Assembly: GCA_019753105.1 (NCBI GenBank)
Contig: JAIELJ010000006.1
Location: forward strand, 124,001-188,000
Origin: Hyphomonadaceae bacterium
GTDB lineage: Bacteria; Pseudomonadota; Alphaproteobacteria; Caulobacterales; Aquidulcibacteraceae
Length of the DNA stretch: 64,000 bases
Direction: 5' to 3'
Part shown: positions 1 to 9,279 of the stretch, in pieces
Layout of the letters: every line of letters begins with the position of its first letter
How positions within the stretch are numbered: position 1 is the stretch's first letter
Translations under genes and position numbers: made by a program
The notes under the pieces: generated by a model
Told to the model about the DNA's origin: nothing
Database searches by the model: none
Seen by the model: the letters and a program-made list of their open reading frames with translations, nothing else

Positions 1-495
1 CCGGTCGAATGGGTGCTTGCCAAGCGTACGCGCGAGCGCACGCGCGTGACGCTCAAGATGACGGATGAAGCCTTCGAGCAGAAGCGTCCGATCTCGATCT
101 TCCCAGCGGGACGCCTCGCACGCATGCGCGACGGCCTGCTCACCGATCCGGAATGGATGCCGACAGCCGCGTCGCTCTCACGCAAGTACGAGTTGCCGAT
201 CCTGCCGGTACACATGAGCGGCCCCTACTCATTTTGGTTTCACACCTTTGCCAAAATTTCCGCGGAGCTGCGCGACATCACGCTCTTCCACGAATTGCTA
301 AACAAACGCGGCAAGACCTTCAGGCTGACTGTAGGCCCGCTCATTCCGTGGGAGCACGCCAACGGCGATGCGACATCGGTCATTCGCAAACTGAAGCATT
401 ACGTCGAGCGCGTGCTGCCAACCGCGCCAGACACGCCGTTCGATCCGAACGGTCCCGAATGCCAATGGCGCGATCCGCCGCCCGTTAAGACTTGA
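1..495 (+). CDS. PlsC-like phospholipid acyltransferase, C-terminal part (5' end outside window)
   Basis: The frame is open from base 1 (P-V-E-W before the first GTG at 13), so the gene starts upstream of the window. The visible residues contain an FPAGR segment, which corresponds to the substrate-binding block of PlsC-type glycerolipid acyltransferases, followed by a conserved stretch with PVHMSGPYSFWF and LRDITLFHELLNKRG. This family transfers an acyl chain to a lysophospholipid or similar acceptor at the inner membrane. The N-terminal HX4D catalytic motif is not visible, so the assignment rests on the C-terminal half. The frame ends in TGA at 493-495. Confidence 0.6.
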   Translation, partial: PVEWVLAKRTRERTRVTLKMTDEAFEQKRPISIFPAGRLARMRDGLLTDPEWMPTAASLSRKYELPILPVHMSGPYSFWFHTFAKISAELRDITLFHELLNKRGKTFRLTVGPLIPWEHANGDATSVIRKLKHYVERVLPTAPDTPFDPNGPECQWRDPPPVKT

Positions 496-603
496 GGCGC
501 GTTTCACTCACGCCCGCGTGATTGTGAAAATTTGGCCATGGACGAAGGCAGCAACGCGGCGCATGGTGGCAATGCGAGGGCGGGTGTCGGACGGAGACTT
601 CCA

Positions 604-1827
604 ATGCGCGCCCAGTTTTTGGCGATTGCATTCTGGATCGGCTTGGCCGCGAGCACGGCCGCGATCCCCTTCATTCCGCCGGCTCGTCCGGTGTACGAAG
701 CGCCGATTGATCGCGCGCTTGCCAACATCTCCGCAATGGAAGGGCTTGAGCCGCTGCAGCGCGAATTGCTGCTGGCGCGCCTGAACCTTCTTGCCTACGC
801 GCGTAACGACGGCGCGTTCACTTACACACGCGACTCCAATGAATTCATCGAAGCCGGCAGCGCGCTTTGCACGGACGTAGGATCGGGGCGCTATCCGCAG
901 CCCGACCCGCCGGAAGTCTTTGCACCCGACGCACGCTGCGCGGCGCTGAATTTTCGCCTTGGCCCGCAAGAAGAGCTGCCGGGCGATATCTCCGCGAGCA
1001 CTGGCGAAAATGCGGCTGCGCGGCTTGAAGCGGCGCGCGGCCACTACCAGCGTGCGCTCGCACTTGACCGGAACAATCTGCGCGCCCGCTTGGGCTACGC
1101 TTACGTGCTGGACCGCATGGGGCGCACAAGCGACGCGCGCCGGCAGCTGCGCGACATCATTAAGCGCGGCTTGCCAAGGCTCGATGCGGAGCAATCTGAG
1201 TGGGAAGATTATGCGGTGCTGACCGAAACCGCAGAGCATCTCTCGCACTTGGCCGAGTCACGCGGCGACCGCGCGCGCGTGCAGCGTTTGCGCACACGCT
1301 TGGGTGAAAGCCGGCCGATCATGTACGTCACGCCGATTGTCGTGCCGCTGTCGGATGCCTCGTTTGATCGCCTTGTCGACAATGGCTCGCCGGTCGCGTT
1401 CGATTTCGCCGGCACTGGCGATGCGCGCGCGCAAGGCTGGCTCACAGCCGATGCCGCGTGGCTGGTCTGGGATCCGGAATGGCGCGGCGATATCCGCTCC
1501 GGCTTTGATCTCATCGGCGCGCGGACATGGAGCGTGTTTTGGAGCGATGGGTTTGAGGCGCTACGCGCGCTCGATGACAATCGCGATGGCGAATTGACAG
1601 GCGCTGAACTCGGCGGCTTGGCGCTTTGGCGCGATGCCAACGCCGATGGCGTCAGCGATCCAGGTGAAGTCGTGCCGGCCAACGTTCATGGCATTGTAGC
1701 ACTCAGTGTCCGCGGGCGAGACACGCGGCCGGGCCTGATCACTGCGCCAAACGGCGTGCGTTTCGATAACGGCGTGACGCGGCCGCTCTACGATTGGACG
1801 CCTGGCTTAAGCGCCCCCGTTTCGTGA
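604..1827 (+). CDS. secreted protein with TPR-like helices and a C-terminal EF-hand pair
   Basis: I chose the ATG at 604 over the in-frame ATG at 532 because it is preceded by a GGAG sequence and begins a clear signal peptide (MRAQFLAIAFWIGLAAS, cut near TAA). The mature protein has a helical region around residues 120-215 (HYQRALALDRNNLRARLGYAYVLDRMG) that reads like one or two tetratricopeptide repeats. The C-terminal third has two DxNxDG-type loops (DDNRDGELTGAEL and DANADGVSDPGE), typical of EF-hand or dockerin-like calcium sites. The function is unknown; an exported calcium-binding scaffold is an inference. The 3' end overlaps the convergent response regulator by 40 bp. Confidence 0.7.
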   Translation: MRAQFLAIAFWIGLAASTAAIPFIPPARPVYEAPIDRALANISAMEGLEPLQRELLLARLNLLAYARNDGAFTYTRDSNEFIEAGSALCTDVGSGRYPQPDPPEVFAPDARCAALNFRLGPQEELPGDISASTGENAAARLEAARGHYQRALALDRNNLRARLGYAYVLDRMGRTSDARRQLRDIIKRGLPRLDAEQSEWEDYAVLTETAEHLSHLAESRGDRARVQRLRTRLGESRPIMYVTPIVVPLSDASFDRLVDNGSPVAFDFAGTGDARAQGWLTADAAWLVWDPEWRGDIRSGFDLIGARTWSVFWSDGFEALRALDDNRDGELTGAELGGLALWRDANADGVSDPGEVVPANVHGIVALSVRGRDTRPGLITAPNGVRFDNGVTRPLYDWTPGLSAPVS

Positions 1828-2192
1828 ACCTTGAGCTTCAGCAGCGCATGGGAGAGCTCTGACTCCTGAAACGGCTTCTGGACGACAGGCACGTGCGACC
1901 ATTCCTGAGCGACCCCCGCAGCGCCATAGCCAGTCGCAAACATGAACGGAATGCCGCGCGCCCGGAGAACCTCCGCAACAGGGTCGGTGCGTTGGCCAGC
2001 TAAATTGAGATCGAGAATAGCAAGATCCGCGACGACGCTGCGCGCGGTATCAAGCGCCTGATCAATGCGCGCCGCAACGGCGACCACTTCATAGCCCATA
2101 TCGCTCAGCATATCCTCGATCAGCATGGCGACGAGCGACTCGTCTTCAACCACCAGCACACGCGGTCTCTGCGTCGCACTCATCGCACTCAT
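1788..2192 (-). CDS. single-domain response regulator (REC)
   Basis: The 134-residue protein is a stand-alone receiver domain. It has the acidic pair in VLVVEDES, the phosphoacceptor Asp in LAILDLNLAG, the conserved Thr/Ala switch region (FMFATGYG) and the Lys in VVQKPF. There is no output domain, so it probably acts through protein contacts or as a phosphate sink. Its ATG overlaps the TGA of the upstream HWE kinase by 4 nt (ATGA at 2189-2192), so the two are translationally coupled and almost certainly partners. A second possible ATG lies 9 nt downstream. Single-domain receivers next to HWE kinases are common in alphaproteobacterial general stress and light signalling. Confidence 0.9.
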   Translation of the reverse strand: MSAMSATQRPRVLVVEDESLVAMLIEDMLSDMGYEVVAVAARIDQALDTARSVVADLAILDLNLAGQRTDPVAEVLRARGIPFMFATGYGAAGVAQEWSHVPVVQKPFQESELSHALLKLKVHETGALKPGVQS

Positions 2193-4141
2193 TGCCCCAC
2201 CCTCTTGTGCGCCTCGACCGGCGCATTGATTTCGGCGTAAAGCCCCTCTCGCCGATACTCGATGATGGCCGAGCCACCAAGCTCAGCCGCCAAACTACGT
2301 TGAATGAGGCGCGATCCGAAGCCTGCCCGCGTCGGCTTCTCGACGGGCGGCCCTTCGCTCTCGGTCCATGTCAGGCGCAGAGTGCCGTCCGCTGAAGACC
2401 AGCGTACATCGACATAGCCCCAATCGCCGGAAAGAGCGCCATACTTGGCGGCGTTCGTCGCCAACTCATGCAATGCGATCGATAGTGCTAGCGCTTGCCT
2501 GGGCGTGAGGCGCACATACGATCCCTGCATACGAATGCGGTTGCCGCCCGCATCGAACGGCGTGAGTGCGCGATGGACAACTTCGGCAAGGCTGGCGCCT
2601 TCCCAGTTTTCCGCCGTGAGAAGATCGTGCGCGCGCGACAACGCGGTGAGACGCGATTCAAAAAGCGCACGCGCATCCTCGCTGCGCTCAGTATTGCGCA
2701 GCGTTTGCATCGCCAAAGATTGCACCGTGGCGAGCGTGTTCTTTACGCGATGATTAAGCTCGTTGATCAGCAGCGTGCGCTGCTCCTCGGCGCGTTTGCG
2801 CTCGGTGATATCGCGCGCGATCTTAGAAGCGCCCGTTATGCGCCCTTCGGCATCTTTCACCGGAGAGATAGAGAGCGAGATTTGAACCCGTTCGCCAGTC
2901 TTGCGAACGCGAACGGTTTCAAAGTGCTCGATCCGCTCGCCACGGCTGATGCGCCGGATGATATCCGGCTCTTCATGATGAAGCTCCGGCGGGATCAGCG
3001 TGAGCACCGGGCAGCCGATGATTTCGTCCGGCTGATAGCCAAACAGGCGCTCAGCACCTTTATTCCAGCTTCGGATGATCCCGTTCAGATCCTTACTGAT
3101 GATCGCGTCGCTTGAATTCTCGACGATGGAGATCAGGCGCTGTTGCGTCTGTTCTGCAGCTTTGCGCTCCGAGATATCGATCCCCGTCGATTGAGCCTCA
3201 AGCCATCGGCCTTGCGCATCGAAGCGCAAGACGCGGTTGGTCCAGAGCATCCAGCGCTCGCCCGCTGTCGTGAGGAAGCGGTTTTCGATGCGTACCTCTG
3301 GCGCCTGCGGCGTGAGCTGATCGAGCATCGAGCGCACGTGCGGCCGATCCGAGTCGGCGACGAAATCCCAGAGGTTAGCGCGATGAAGCGCCTGCGGCGT
3401 CGTTCCACGCGCATCCGCATAAGCGCGATTGACGAACTGAATCTCGCCGTCCGCCGTGAAACGGCACACCATCTCGGTCAGGCTGTCGAGAACAGCGCGG
3501 TGGCGCTCTTCGCTCGCTGCAAGCGATGCGGACGCGCGCCTGTGCTCGATGCTGAACGCAAGCTGGCGCGCGATCGTGAGACCAAGGTCGACCTCGCCAG
3601 GCGAAAAGACGTGTGGCGCATCATAGTACGCCATGAACTTCCCGATCACGCCGCCATCAGCAACGAGCGGAATGAAGGCGAGTGCGGCAATGCCCTCGCC
3701 GGCGATGATGGCTCTGGTCGCGGGATCCACTTCAAGCGCGCCAATGTTCGGCGCCAAGATTGGCTTGGCTTCACGTTCGCCGCGCCGCCACGGCGAATGG
3801 CCGTCGACGGCTGCGCGATAGTCCGCGGAAAGCGCACGAGACGCGACGAAGCGCATGACCCCCGCCTCGTCAAACAGCAGGATCGAGGCGCGTTGGCAGT
3901 TCAGGCCGTCAACGATGGCGGAAAGCGCTGCGTCGTAAGCGGCTTCGCTGGTTTCGGCACGAAAGAGGCGATCGGTGAAATCGAACAAAGTTCGCAGTTC
4001 GACAGGCCGGGGCGCGACCACCGAACTAGCCGGGCTAATCTGTAGATTTTCACGTGTATTTTCAGAGCCGTACAGCTCTCCCTCGTCGCAACGAGATTCC
4101 GCGACGTTGCTCACCGCACTCCCCAGACAAACCTCACCCAC
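2189..4141 (-). CDS. GAF-PAS-PAS HWE-family sensor histidine kinase
   Basis: The 650-residue protein has no membrane segment and is probably cytoplasmic. Domains in order are GAF (about 50-200), PAS (about 210-328, ending in DISERKAAE), PAS (about 332-450, ending in DITERKRAEE), then a HWE kinase core. The phosphoacceptor is His464 in ELNHRVKN. The Trp-Glu pair that helps name the family is in ENWEG (about 512-514), and the N box is HELATNAAKYGALS (about 558-571). These kinases autophosphorylate and pass phosphate to a receiver, here presumably the coupled REC protein. The start is a GTG at 4141 and is uncertain. The GAF and PAS ligands cannot be told from sequence. Confidence 0.9.
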   Translation of the reverse strand: MGEVCLGSAVSNVAESRCDEGELYGSENTRENLQISPASSVVAPRPVELRTLFDFTDRLFRAETSEAAYDAALSAIVDGLNCQRASILLFDEAGVMRFVASRALSADYRAAVDGHSPWRRGEREAKPILAPNIGALEVDPATRAIIAGEGIAALAFIPLVADGGVIGKFMAYYDAPHVFSPGEVDLGLTIARQLAFSIEHRRASASLAASEERHRAVLDSLTEMVCRFTADGEIQFVNRAYADARGTTPQALHRANLWDFVADSDRPHVRSMLDQLTPQAPEVRIENRFLTTAGERWMLWTNRVLRFDAQGRWLEAQSTGIDISERKAAEQTQQRLISIVENSSDAIISKDLNGIIRSWNKGAERLFGYQPDEIIGCPVLTLIPPELHHEEPDIIRRISRGERIEHFETVRVRKTGERVQISLSISPVKDAEGRITGASKIARDITERKRAEEQRTLLINELNHRVKNTLATVQSLAMQTLRNTERSEDARALFESRLTALSRAHDLLTAENWEGASLAEVVHRALTPFDAGGNRIRMQGSYVRLTPRQALALSIALHELATNAAKYGALSGDWGYVDVRWSSADGTLRLTWTESEGPPVEKPTRAGFGSRLIQRSLAAELGGSAIIEYRREGLYAEINAPVEAHKRVGQ

Positions 4142-4197
4142 GAACGGAGAACGCCGACCGACGGGTCAGGTTCCCTCCTTCCGGGACCGGGGGCCGT

Positions 4198-4983
4198 CTA
4201 GAGTTTGCGTTCGACCATCGCCTTCTTGATCTCGGCGATGGCCTTGGCCGGGTTCAGGCCCTTCGGGCAGACCTGAGCGCAATTCATGATCGTGTGGCAG
4301 CGATAGAGCTTGAACGGATCTTCGAGCGCATCGAGACGCTCACCCTGCTTCTCATCGCGGCTATCGGCGATCCAGCGATAAGCCTGCAGCAAAGCCGCCG
4401 GGCCATAGAAGCGGTCGCTGTTCCACCAATAGGATGGGCACGATGTCGAGCAGCAGGCGCAGAGGATGCACTCATAGAGGCCGTCGAGCTTGGTGCGCTC
4501 CTCCGGGCTTTGGCGCCATTCGGCGTCCGGCTCCGGCGTCACCGTCTGCAGGTAGGGCTGGATGGCGGCGTATTGCGCTGTGAAATTCGTGAGGTCCGGG
4601 ACCAAGTCTTTCAGCACCGGCTGGTGCGGCAACGGCGAAATGCTGATGGCCCCCTTGCCCGAGCATTCGTCGATGCCCTTGGTGCAGGCGAGCGTGTTGC
4701 GGCCATCGATGTTCATCGCGCACGAGCCGCAGACGCCCTCGCGACACGAGCGGCGGAAAGTGAGCGTGGAATCGGTCTCGTTCTTGATGGCAATCAGCGC
4801 GTCCAGAACCATCGGACCGCAAGCGTCGAGATCGACCGTGAACGTGTCCCAGTGCGGGTTCTCGCCGGTGTCGGGATCGTAGCGATAGACCTTGAATTCC
4901 CGCGTACGCTTGGCGCCGGCTGGGGCCGCATGCGTGCGGCCCTTTTTGACCTTGGAATTCTTCGGCAGAGTAAGTTCGACCAT
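4198..4983 (-). CDS. sdhB: succinate dehydrogenase iron-sulfur subunit SdhB
   Basis: The 261-residue protein starts at the ATG at 4983 (MVELTLPKN). It carries the [2Fe-2S] cysteines (CREGVCGSC and a later Cys in NTLAC) and the two C-terminal clusters in [12 protein letters not shown] and [17 protein letters not shown]. SdhB carries electrons from the SdhA flavin to quinone within complex II on the cytoplasmic face of the inner membrane. The gene is not in the sdhCDA cluster but about 4.3 kb away on the same strand, with three unrelated genes between. The last codons KAMVERKL are typical of alphaproteobacterial SdhB. Confidence 0.97.
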   Translation of the reverse strand: MVELTLPKNSKVKKGRTHAAPAGAKRTREFKVYRYDPDTGENPHWDTFTVDLDACGPMVLDALIAIKNETDSTLTFRRSCREGVCGSCAMNIDGRNTLACTKGIDECSGKGAISISPLPHQPVLKDLVPDLTNFTAQYAAIQPYLQTVTPEPDAEWRQSPEERTKLDGLYECILCACCSTSCPSYWWNSDRFYGPAALLQAYRWIADSRDEKQGERLDALEDPFKLYRCHTIMNCAQVCPKGLNPAKAIAEIKKAMVERKL

Positions 4984-5054
4984 GCCGGTTTGATGGCGAG
5001 CGCCGCTAGGGCCGTCAAGGCGACACGTCGCCCTAACGGCCCTGTTTTTGCGGC

Positions 5055-6515
5055 CTATTCCGAATTCGCCGTGGCCGTCGGAACACCCCTGCCATACCAG
5101 TCGATCCGGCGTGTGGCGATCATCGTCGCCGCGATCACGGCGAAGGCGACAACCGAGCCGGCCAGCAGCGCAAAGTCCTCCAGCGTCATCAGCACGTACA
5201 TGGCGAGATAGAGCGCGCCGAGCCCGATGAGAGCGCGAACGCCAACCTGCGCCGATTGGAACGATGTCCCGGCATAATAGCCCAGCAACGCAACAGTCGC
5301 CGCAGCGGCAATGATGAAGGCGGTGGCAAAGCCGATGATCTCGGTCAGCGAGAGCAGCAGCAGGTAGAACACACACTGCGCGAGGCCGACCAGGATGTAC
5401 TGCGCCGGGTGCGCCTTGCGACCGCTGACGGCTTCGAAAATCAGCGTCGAGAGAAATACGATGCCGATGAACATGATGCCGTAGCGCACCGCGCGAGCGA
5501 CGCCGGTGTAGATGTCGTCGGACGCAACGAAACTCACCGCCATATCGCGGCCGGCGGCTTGGCCAAGATTGAAGCTGGCGAGATCGGCCGCCTTCTCGAT
5601 GCCCCGCGCCACGTAGGGCACGCGCCATGACGCAGCGAAGCCGCCATCGGGCGCAGTTTGCGTAGCGCCTTCGCGTTCGGCGCCGGAGACGACGATCTCG
5701 TTATTCTGGAAGAAGCCTTCCGCCCGCACATCGCGACGATCGCCGCGTATCGTGGTCGTGGTGTCCTGCGCGAAAGCGGCGATCGAAAAACGCTGAGCGC
5801 CGGTGAGTTCAAGCCGGGTCTCGACTGTAAAGTCCTGCGGCGTCGCGCCGAAACGCGCCGGCGCGGCGAAGGCTTGAAGGTTCGTCGGCAGTGGCGCTTG
5901 CGGCGATGAGAATATGCCCGGGCGCGCATAATCCTGTGCCGGCGCCGCAAGGCTCAAATCCGAGATCGGCTCCAGCGTTGCCGTCGAGCCATCTGGGAAG
6001 CGCAGTTCAGCGACATTGCGGATGGCGCGGCTGTCGGAGACGAACATGACAATACGTGCGCCCGACCAATCGAGCCGGTAGCTTTCGTCAAGACCGTCGA
6101 CAGCCTCGGCAGGCGTGAAGCTTGCGTCGAATTCGGTGTTCGCCTCGTAGATCGCGGCTCGGTAGATGCCAAGCCTGCGGTCGCTGACAGCGAGCGTCGT
6201 GTCGGCCGTACCTGTCTCTGGGAAGATGACGTACGAACCGCGCTCAGTGCGCCGTTGCGTTCGGCCTTGATCGTCAGTGCTTTCGACATCGCGCTGATAC
6301 GGCACCAACAACATCGGTCCGCCGACGGTTTGCGGTCCGCCGGCAGCCGAACCGATCTCGTGTGTCACCGCAATCGCGCGATTCTGCCGCTCAGAGACCA
6401 AGCCGCCGACGATGAGCAACGGAACGCCCATCACCAGCACAAGCAAACAGACAAGCAAAAGCTTCAGGCCCAATGATCCGCGCGGGATCAGGCCTGAGAT
6501 CGGATTGGCGGCCAC
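5055..6515 (-). CDS. creD: CreD family inner-membrane protein
   Basis: The 486-residue protein starts at a GTG (6515) behind an AGGGAGG ribosome-binding site. It has one N-terminal membrane segment (about 15-40), a long periplasmic domain (about 45-330) and a cluster of five or six membrane segments at the C terminus, which is the CreD/CET topology. CreD proteins are linked to cell-envelope integrity, and in enterobacteria they are targets of CreBC, but no CreBC pair is seen here. The gene sits between sdhB and a small membrane-protein gene in the same orientation. Confidence 0.85.
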   Translation of the reverse strand: MAANPISGLIPRGSLGLKLLLVCLLVLVMGVPLLIVGGLVSERQNRAIAVTHEIGSAAGGPQTVGGPMLLVPYQRDVESTDDQGRTQRRTERGSYVIFPETGTADTTLAVSDRRLGIYRAAIYEANTEFDASFTPAEAVDGLDESYRLDWSGARIVMFVSDSRAIRNVAELRFPDGSTATLEPISDLSLAAPAQDYARPGIFSSPQAPLPTNLQAFAAPARFGATPQDFTVETRLELTGAQRFSIAAFAQDTTTTIRGDRRDVRAEGFFQNNEIVVSGAEREGATQTAPDGGFAASWRVPYVARGIEKAADLASFNLGQAAGRDMAVSFVASDDIYTGVARAVRYGIMFIGIVFLSTLIFEAVSGRKAHPAQYILVGLAQCVFYLLLLSLTEIIGFATAFIIAAAATVALLGYYAGTSFQSAQVGVRALIGLGALYLAMYVLMTLEDFALLAGSVVAFAVIAATMIATRRIDWYGRGVPTATANSE

Positions 6516-6579
6516 GATACTTCCCTCCCTGGCGGACGCTTTTGGCTCGTCGTCCGCGCTACGGTATTTCTCGTTGCGA

Positions 6580-7011
6580 TCAAGGCGAGATGTCGACGGG
6601 GATCGAGTTTTCTGGCGGCGTCCACACGTCTTCGGGGGGTGGCGCCGGCGGCGCGGAGGTCCACGCGATCACAAACGCGGCAACGCCCAAAAGCGCGCAG
6701 CCGAGCGACCACCAAAGCGCCCACCAGTCGTACGTTTGTGACGTCTTCTCCGCATCGTCACCACGCGCGAGCGCGCCTTGGCGGCGTCCGTCAATAAGGA
6801 CATAGCCGATCAGGAAAACGAACGGCACGGCAAAACCCCACGGCGCGGCCGCCGGCATCCAATCGCGCACGACAAGGCCGAGCGAGCCAATCAAAAGCCC
6901 GCCCATGATCAGGAATTCGAAGACGCCCTGCGCGCGGTCGCCGAAGGCTAAGCGGAGCCGCTTTCGGCGCGCGCCTATTTCGCTGAACATAGAGGACAAA
7001 AAACCGGCCAT
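6580..7011 (-). CDS. small membrane protein of unknown function (143 aa)
   Basis: The ATG at 7011 gives MAGFLSSMFSEIGARRKRL, a basic cytoplasmic start, followed by three hydrophobic spans (about 32-47, 58-72 and 101-117). The tail is proline-rich (APPAPPPEDVWTPP). A much longer in-frame extension upstream is antisense to the AsmA gene and is not believed. The gene lies directly upstream of creD on the same strand, with a 64-nt gap, so they may be co-transcribed. No family was recognised. Confidence 0.65.
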   Translation of the reverse strand: MAGFLSSMFSEIGARRKRLRLAFGDRAQGVFEFLIMGGLLIGSLGLVVRDWMPAAAPWGFAVPFVFLIGYVLIDGRRQGALARGDDAEKTSQTYDWWALWWSLGCALLGVAAFVIAWTSAPPAPPPEDVWTPPENSIPVDISP

Positions 7012-7104
7012 AGCGCTGGGGCATAGCTCACCCGCACCGCGCCGCAAAGGCTCGCTTTCAGAACAGCCAGCCTCTATTTTCGGGGTTCGGATAAGGATGA
7101 CGCG

Positions 7105-9198
7105 ATGCCCAAGCTCAATTGGAAACTGATCGGCATTGTCGCCGGCGCCGTGATCGGCGTGCTGGTGCTGGCGGTCGTGTTGTTCTTCGTGTTCTTTCCG
7201 AAGGATCTGGCCGCCCGCGAAGCGGAGCGCCGTATTGAGGAAGCGACACAGCGCGACCTCGTGCTCGGCGGCGAGATCGAACTCACCTTTTTCCCAGCGC
7301 TCGGCTTCTCGGTCGAGAATGCATCGCTCTCCAATCCTGAAGGCTTCGACGAACCAGCCCGCCGCGGCGGCGCCGAGGAAGCGGAGACGCCGTTCATTGC
7401 GGCTGACCGCATCGTCTTTGCAGTGGCGCTGATGCCGTTGCTCAGCGGCGACATTCAAGTGAAGCATTTGGTGTTCGAAGGCGCCGAGCTTCGCCTGCGC
7501 GCCAAGGCGGACGGGACCACGAACTGGACCTTCCCAACCGAAGAAGAGCAAGAAACCACGCTCGAAGACCTGCAGCTGGATAACGTGCAGCTGATCGACA
7601 GCTTGATCACGTTCCAAGGCGCCGAGGGCGAACCGCTCTCGTTCGAAGATGTCGATGCGCGCTTGACGCTCGCTTCGCTCGATGAGCCGGCCAACTTGGA
7701 AGCAGCGTTGGACTATCGCGGCGAGCGGCTCAACATCGAGAGCGCAGTCGCCCAACCGCGCGCAATCATCGAGCAAGGCACATCTCCCCTCACCGCAACC
7801 GTGCGCAGCGCTCTGCTCGAAGCCAGCTATGACGGCACGTTCGACAGCGCAGCTGGAGCGCTTGCCGGAAGCGTCCAAGCGGAAGGTTCGAGCTTGCGGC
7901 GCCTGCTTGCTTGGCTCGGCACGCCGATGGAGGGCGACCGCGGCTTTGGCCCGTTCAGCGTCGCCAGCCAGATGACGAGCGAAGGCAATACAATCGCGCT
8001 GACCGAAGCTGTTTTGCGCCTCGATGCGCTGGAAGCACGCGGCGCGCTCAATCTGATCACGCAAGAGAGCGGGCGCCTAAACGTCACCGGCGCACTGAGT
8101 GCCGCGAACCTCGATCTCAACGCCTATCTGCCTGAGCCCGCGCAAGGCGGCGAAGGTGTTGAAGTGAGCAGCGGCTGGGACACGGCGCCGATGGATCTCA
8201 CCGGCCTGCGCGCGCTCGACGCCAATCTCAATCTCACGCTCGGGCGCTTGATCTTCCAGCGCATGAACTTCACCGACGTGGCGCTGGGCTTGCGCGTCGC
8301 CAACGGGGCGCTCGATGCCCGGCTCTCGCGCATTGCGTTGTATGACGGCAGCGGCTCGGCGCGGCTGATCGCGGATGGATCGGGCGCCGTGCCGCGCGTA
8401 GCAGTCGAGCTGAATGTGCAAGACATTCAAGCCGAACCCCTGCTTCGCGACGCGATCGGCTTCGACCGCATCACTGGGCGCGGCCGCATTGCGGCTTCGC
8501 TGGTTGGCGTTGGCCGTTCCCAGGATGCGATCATGCGAAGCCTCTCCGGCAATGCGTCGTTCAACTTCAACGATGGCCAATGGAAAGGCGTGAACCTCGC
8601 GCAAATGGCGCGCACGCTGCAAAGCTTCGCTTCCGGCCAAGCTGCGACCTCGGAAGGCGGCGCGACCGATTTCGCCGAACTCTCCGCGACGTTTGCCGTC
8701 GCGGATGGCGCAATGGCGACGGACAATCTGCGTATGCTCAATCCGTATGTGCGGCTGGACGGGCGCGGCCTTATCAATGTCGGCGCACAAACGATCGACA
8801 TGCGCATAGCGCCGCGCGCGGTGAACTCGATCGAAGGCCAAGGCGGCAACGCAACGGTTGCGGGGCTCGGCATTCCGTTCCGCGTCGTCGGCCCGTGGTC
8901 GCGCGTACAGTTCCGGCCGGCGCTTGAGGACATCGTACAAAACCAGATGCGCGACATCCTCTCGCGACAAGGCACGGACAATCCGCTCGGCCGCTTAGGC
9001 GATACGCTGTTCGGGCGGACGCCGGCTGCGCCCGCTGCTCCGGCTGAAGGTACGGAGGCGCCAGCTGCAGAAGGCGAAACGCCCGCGCCCGCGCAACCCG
9101 CGCCGCAACAAGAACGCCCGCGCAATCCGCTCGAAGATATCTTCCGGCGTGCAACGCAAGGCGAGGAGAAACAGGCAGAGCCGCCGCCGGGGAATTAG
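7105..9198 (+). CDS. AsmA family protein
   Basis: The 697-residue protein has an N-terminal membrane anchor (about 7-30) and then a long beta-rich periplasmic region. It shows the AsmA N-terminal signature (RIEEATQRDLVLGGEIE, VENASLSNPEGF) and the AsmA C-terminal domain around FNDGQWKGVNLAQMARTL. AsmA-like proteins are thought to help lipid transport or outer-membrane assembly in the periplasm. The end is a low-complexity Ala/Pro/Glu tail. The gene is on the opposite strand to its neighbours and interrupts the sdhCDA-to-sdhB interval. A perfect hairpin element follows it. Confidence 0.88.
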   Translation: MPKLNWKLIGIVAGAVIGVLVLAVVLFFVFFPKDLAAREAERRIEEATQRDLVLGGEIELTFFPALGFSVENASLSNPEGFDEPARRGGAEEAETPFIAADRIVFAVALMPLLSGDIQVKHLVFEGAELRLRAKADGTTNWTFPTEEEQETTLEDLQLDNVQLIDSLITFQGAEGEPLSFEDVDARLTLASLDEPANLEAALDYRGERLNIESAVAQPRAIIEQGTSPLTATVRSALLEASYDGTFDSAAGALAGSVQAEGSSLRRLLAWLGTPMEGDRGFGPFSVASQMTSEGNTIALTEAVLRLDALEARGALNLITQESGRLNVTGALSAANLDLNAYLPEPAQGGEGVEVSSGWDTAPMDLTGLRALDANLNLTLGRLIFQRMNFTDVALGLRVANGALDARLSRIALYDGSGSARLIADGSGAVPRVAVELNVQDIQAEPLLRDAIGFDRITGRGRIAASLVGVGRSQDAIMRSLSGNASFNFNDGQWKGVNLAQMARTLQSFASGQAATSEGGATDFAELSATFAVADGAMATDNLRMLNPYVRLDGRGLINVGAQTIDMRIAPRAVNSIEGQGGNATVAGLGIPFRVVGPWSRVQFRPALEDIVQNQMRDILSRQGTDNPLGRLGDTLFGRTPAAPAAPAEGTEAPAAEGETPAPAQPAPQQERPRNPLEDIFRRATQGEEKQAEPPPGN

Positions 9199-9204
9199 TC
9201 GCCT

Positions 9205-9267
9205 CGTACGCCGGCTTCCAGCCGCCGGACTAGCGTCAGCGACTGCCGGCTGGAAGCCGGCGGTACG
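9205..9267. repeat. REP-like inverted repeat between asmA-like gene and sdhA
   Basis: The two arms, starting at 9206 and ending at 9266, share GCCGGCTTCCAGCCG and its complement flanked by GTAC, with a one-base bulge and a loop of about 22 nt. It lies between two converging genes. There is no T-tract on either strand, so it looks more like a mobile REP-type palindrome than an ordinary terminator, although it could also stop transcripts from both sides. Confidence 0.7.
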
Positions 9268-9279
9268 TTAGCGCGCAGT

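Noticed and set aside
3143-4045. 300-codon open frame on the plus strand opposite the HWE kinase
   Set aside because: It is antisense to a clear GAF-PAS kinase and has no family resemblance. Long antisense frames are expected in GC-rich DNA.
4054-5211. 385-codon open frame on the plus strand opposite sdhB
   Set aside because: It covers sdhB in antisense. SdhB is certain from its Fe-S motifs, and the frame's translation is Arg/Ala-rich without motifs.
7012-8064. N-terminal extension of the 143-aa membrane protein
   Set aside because: The extension is antisense to AsmA. The ATG at 7011 begins the hydrophobic protein cleanly.
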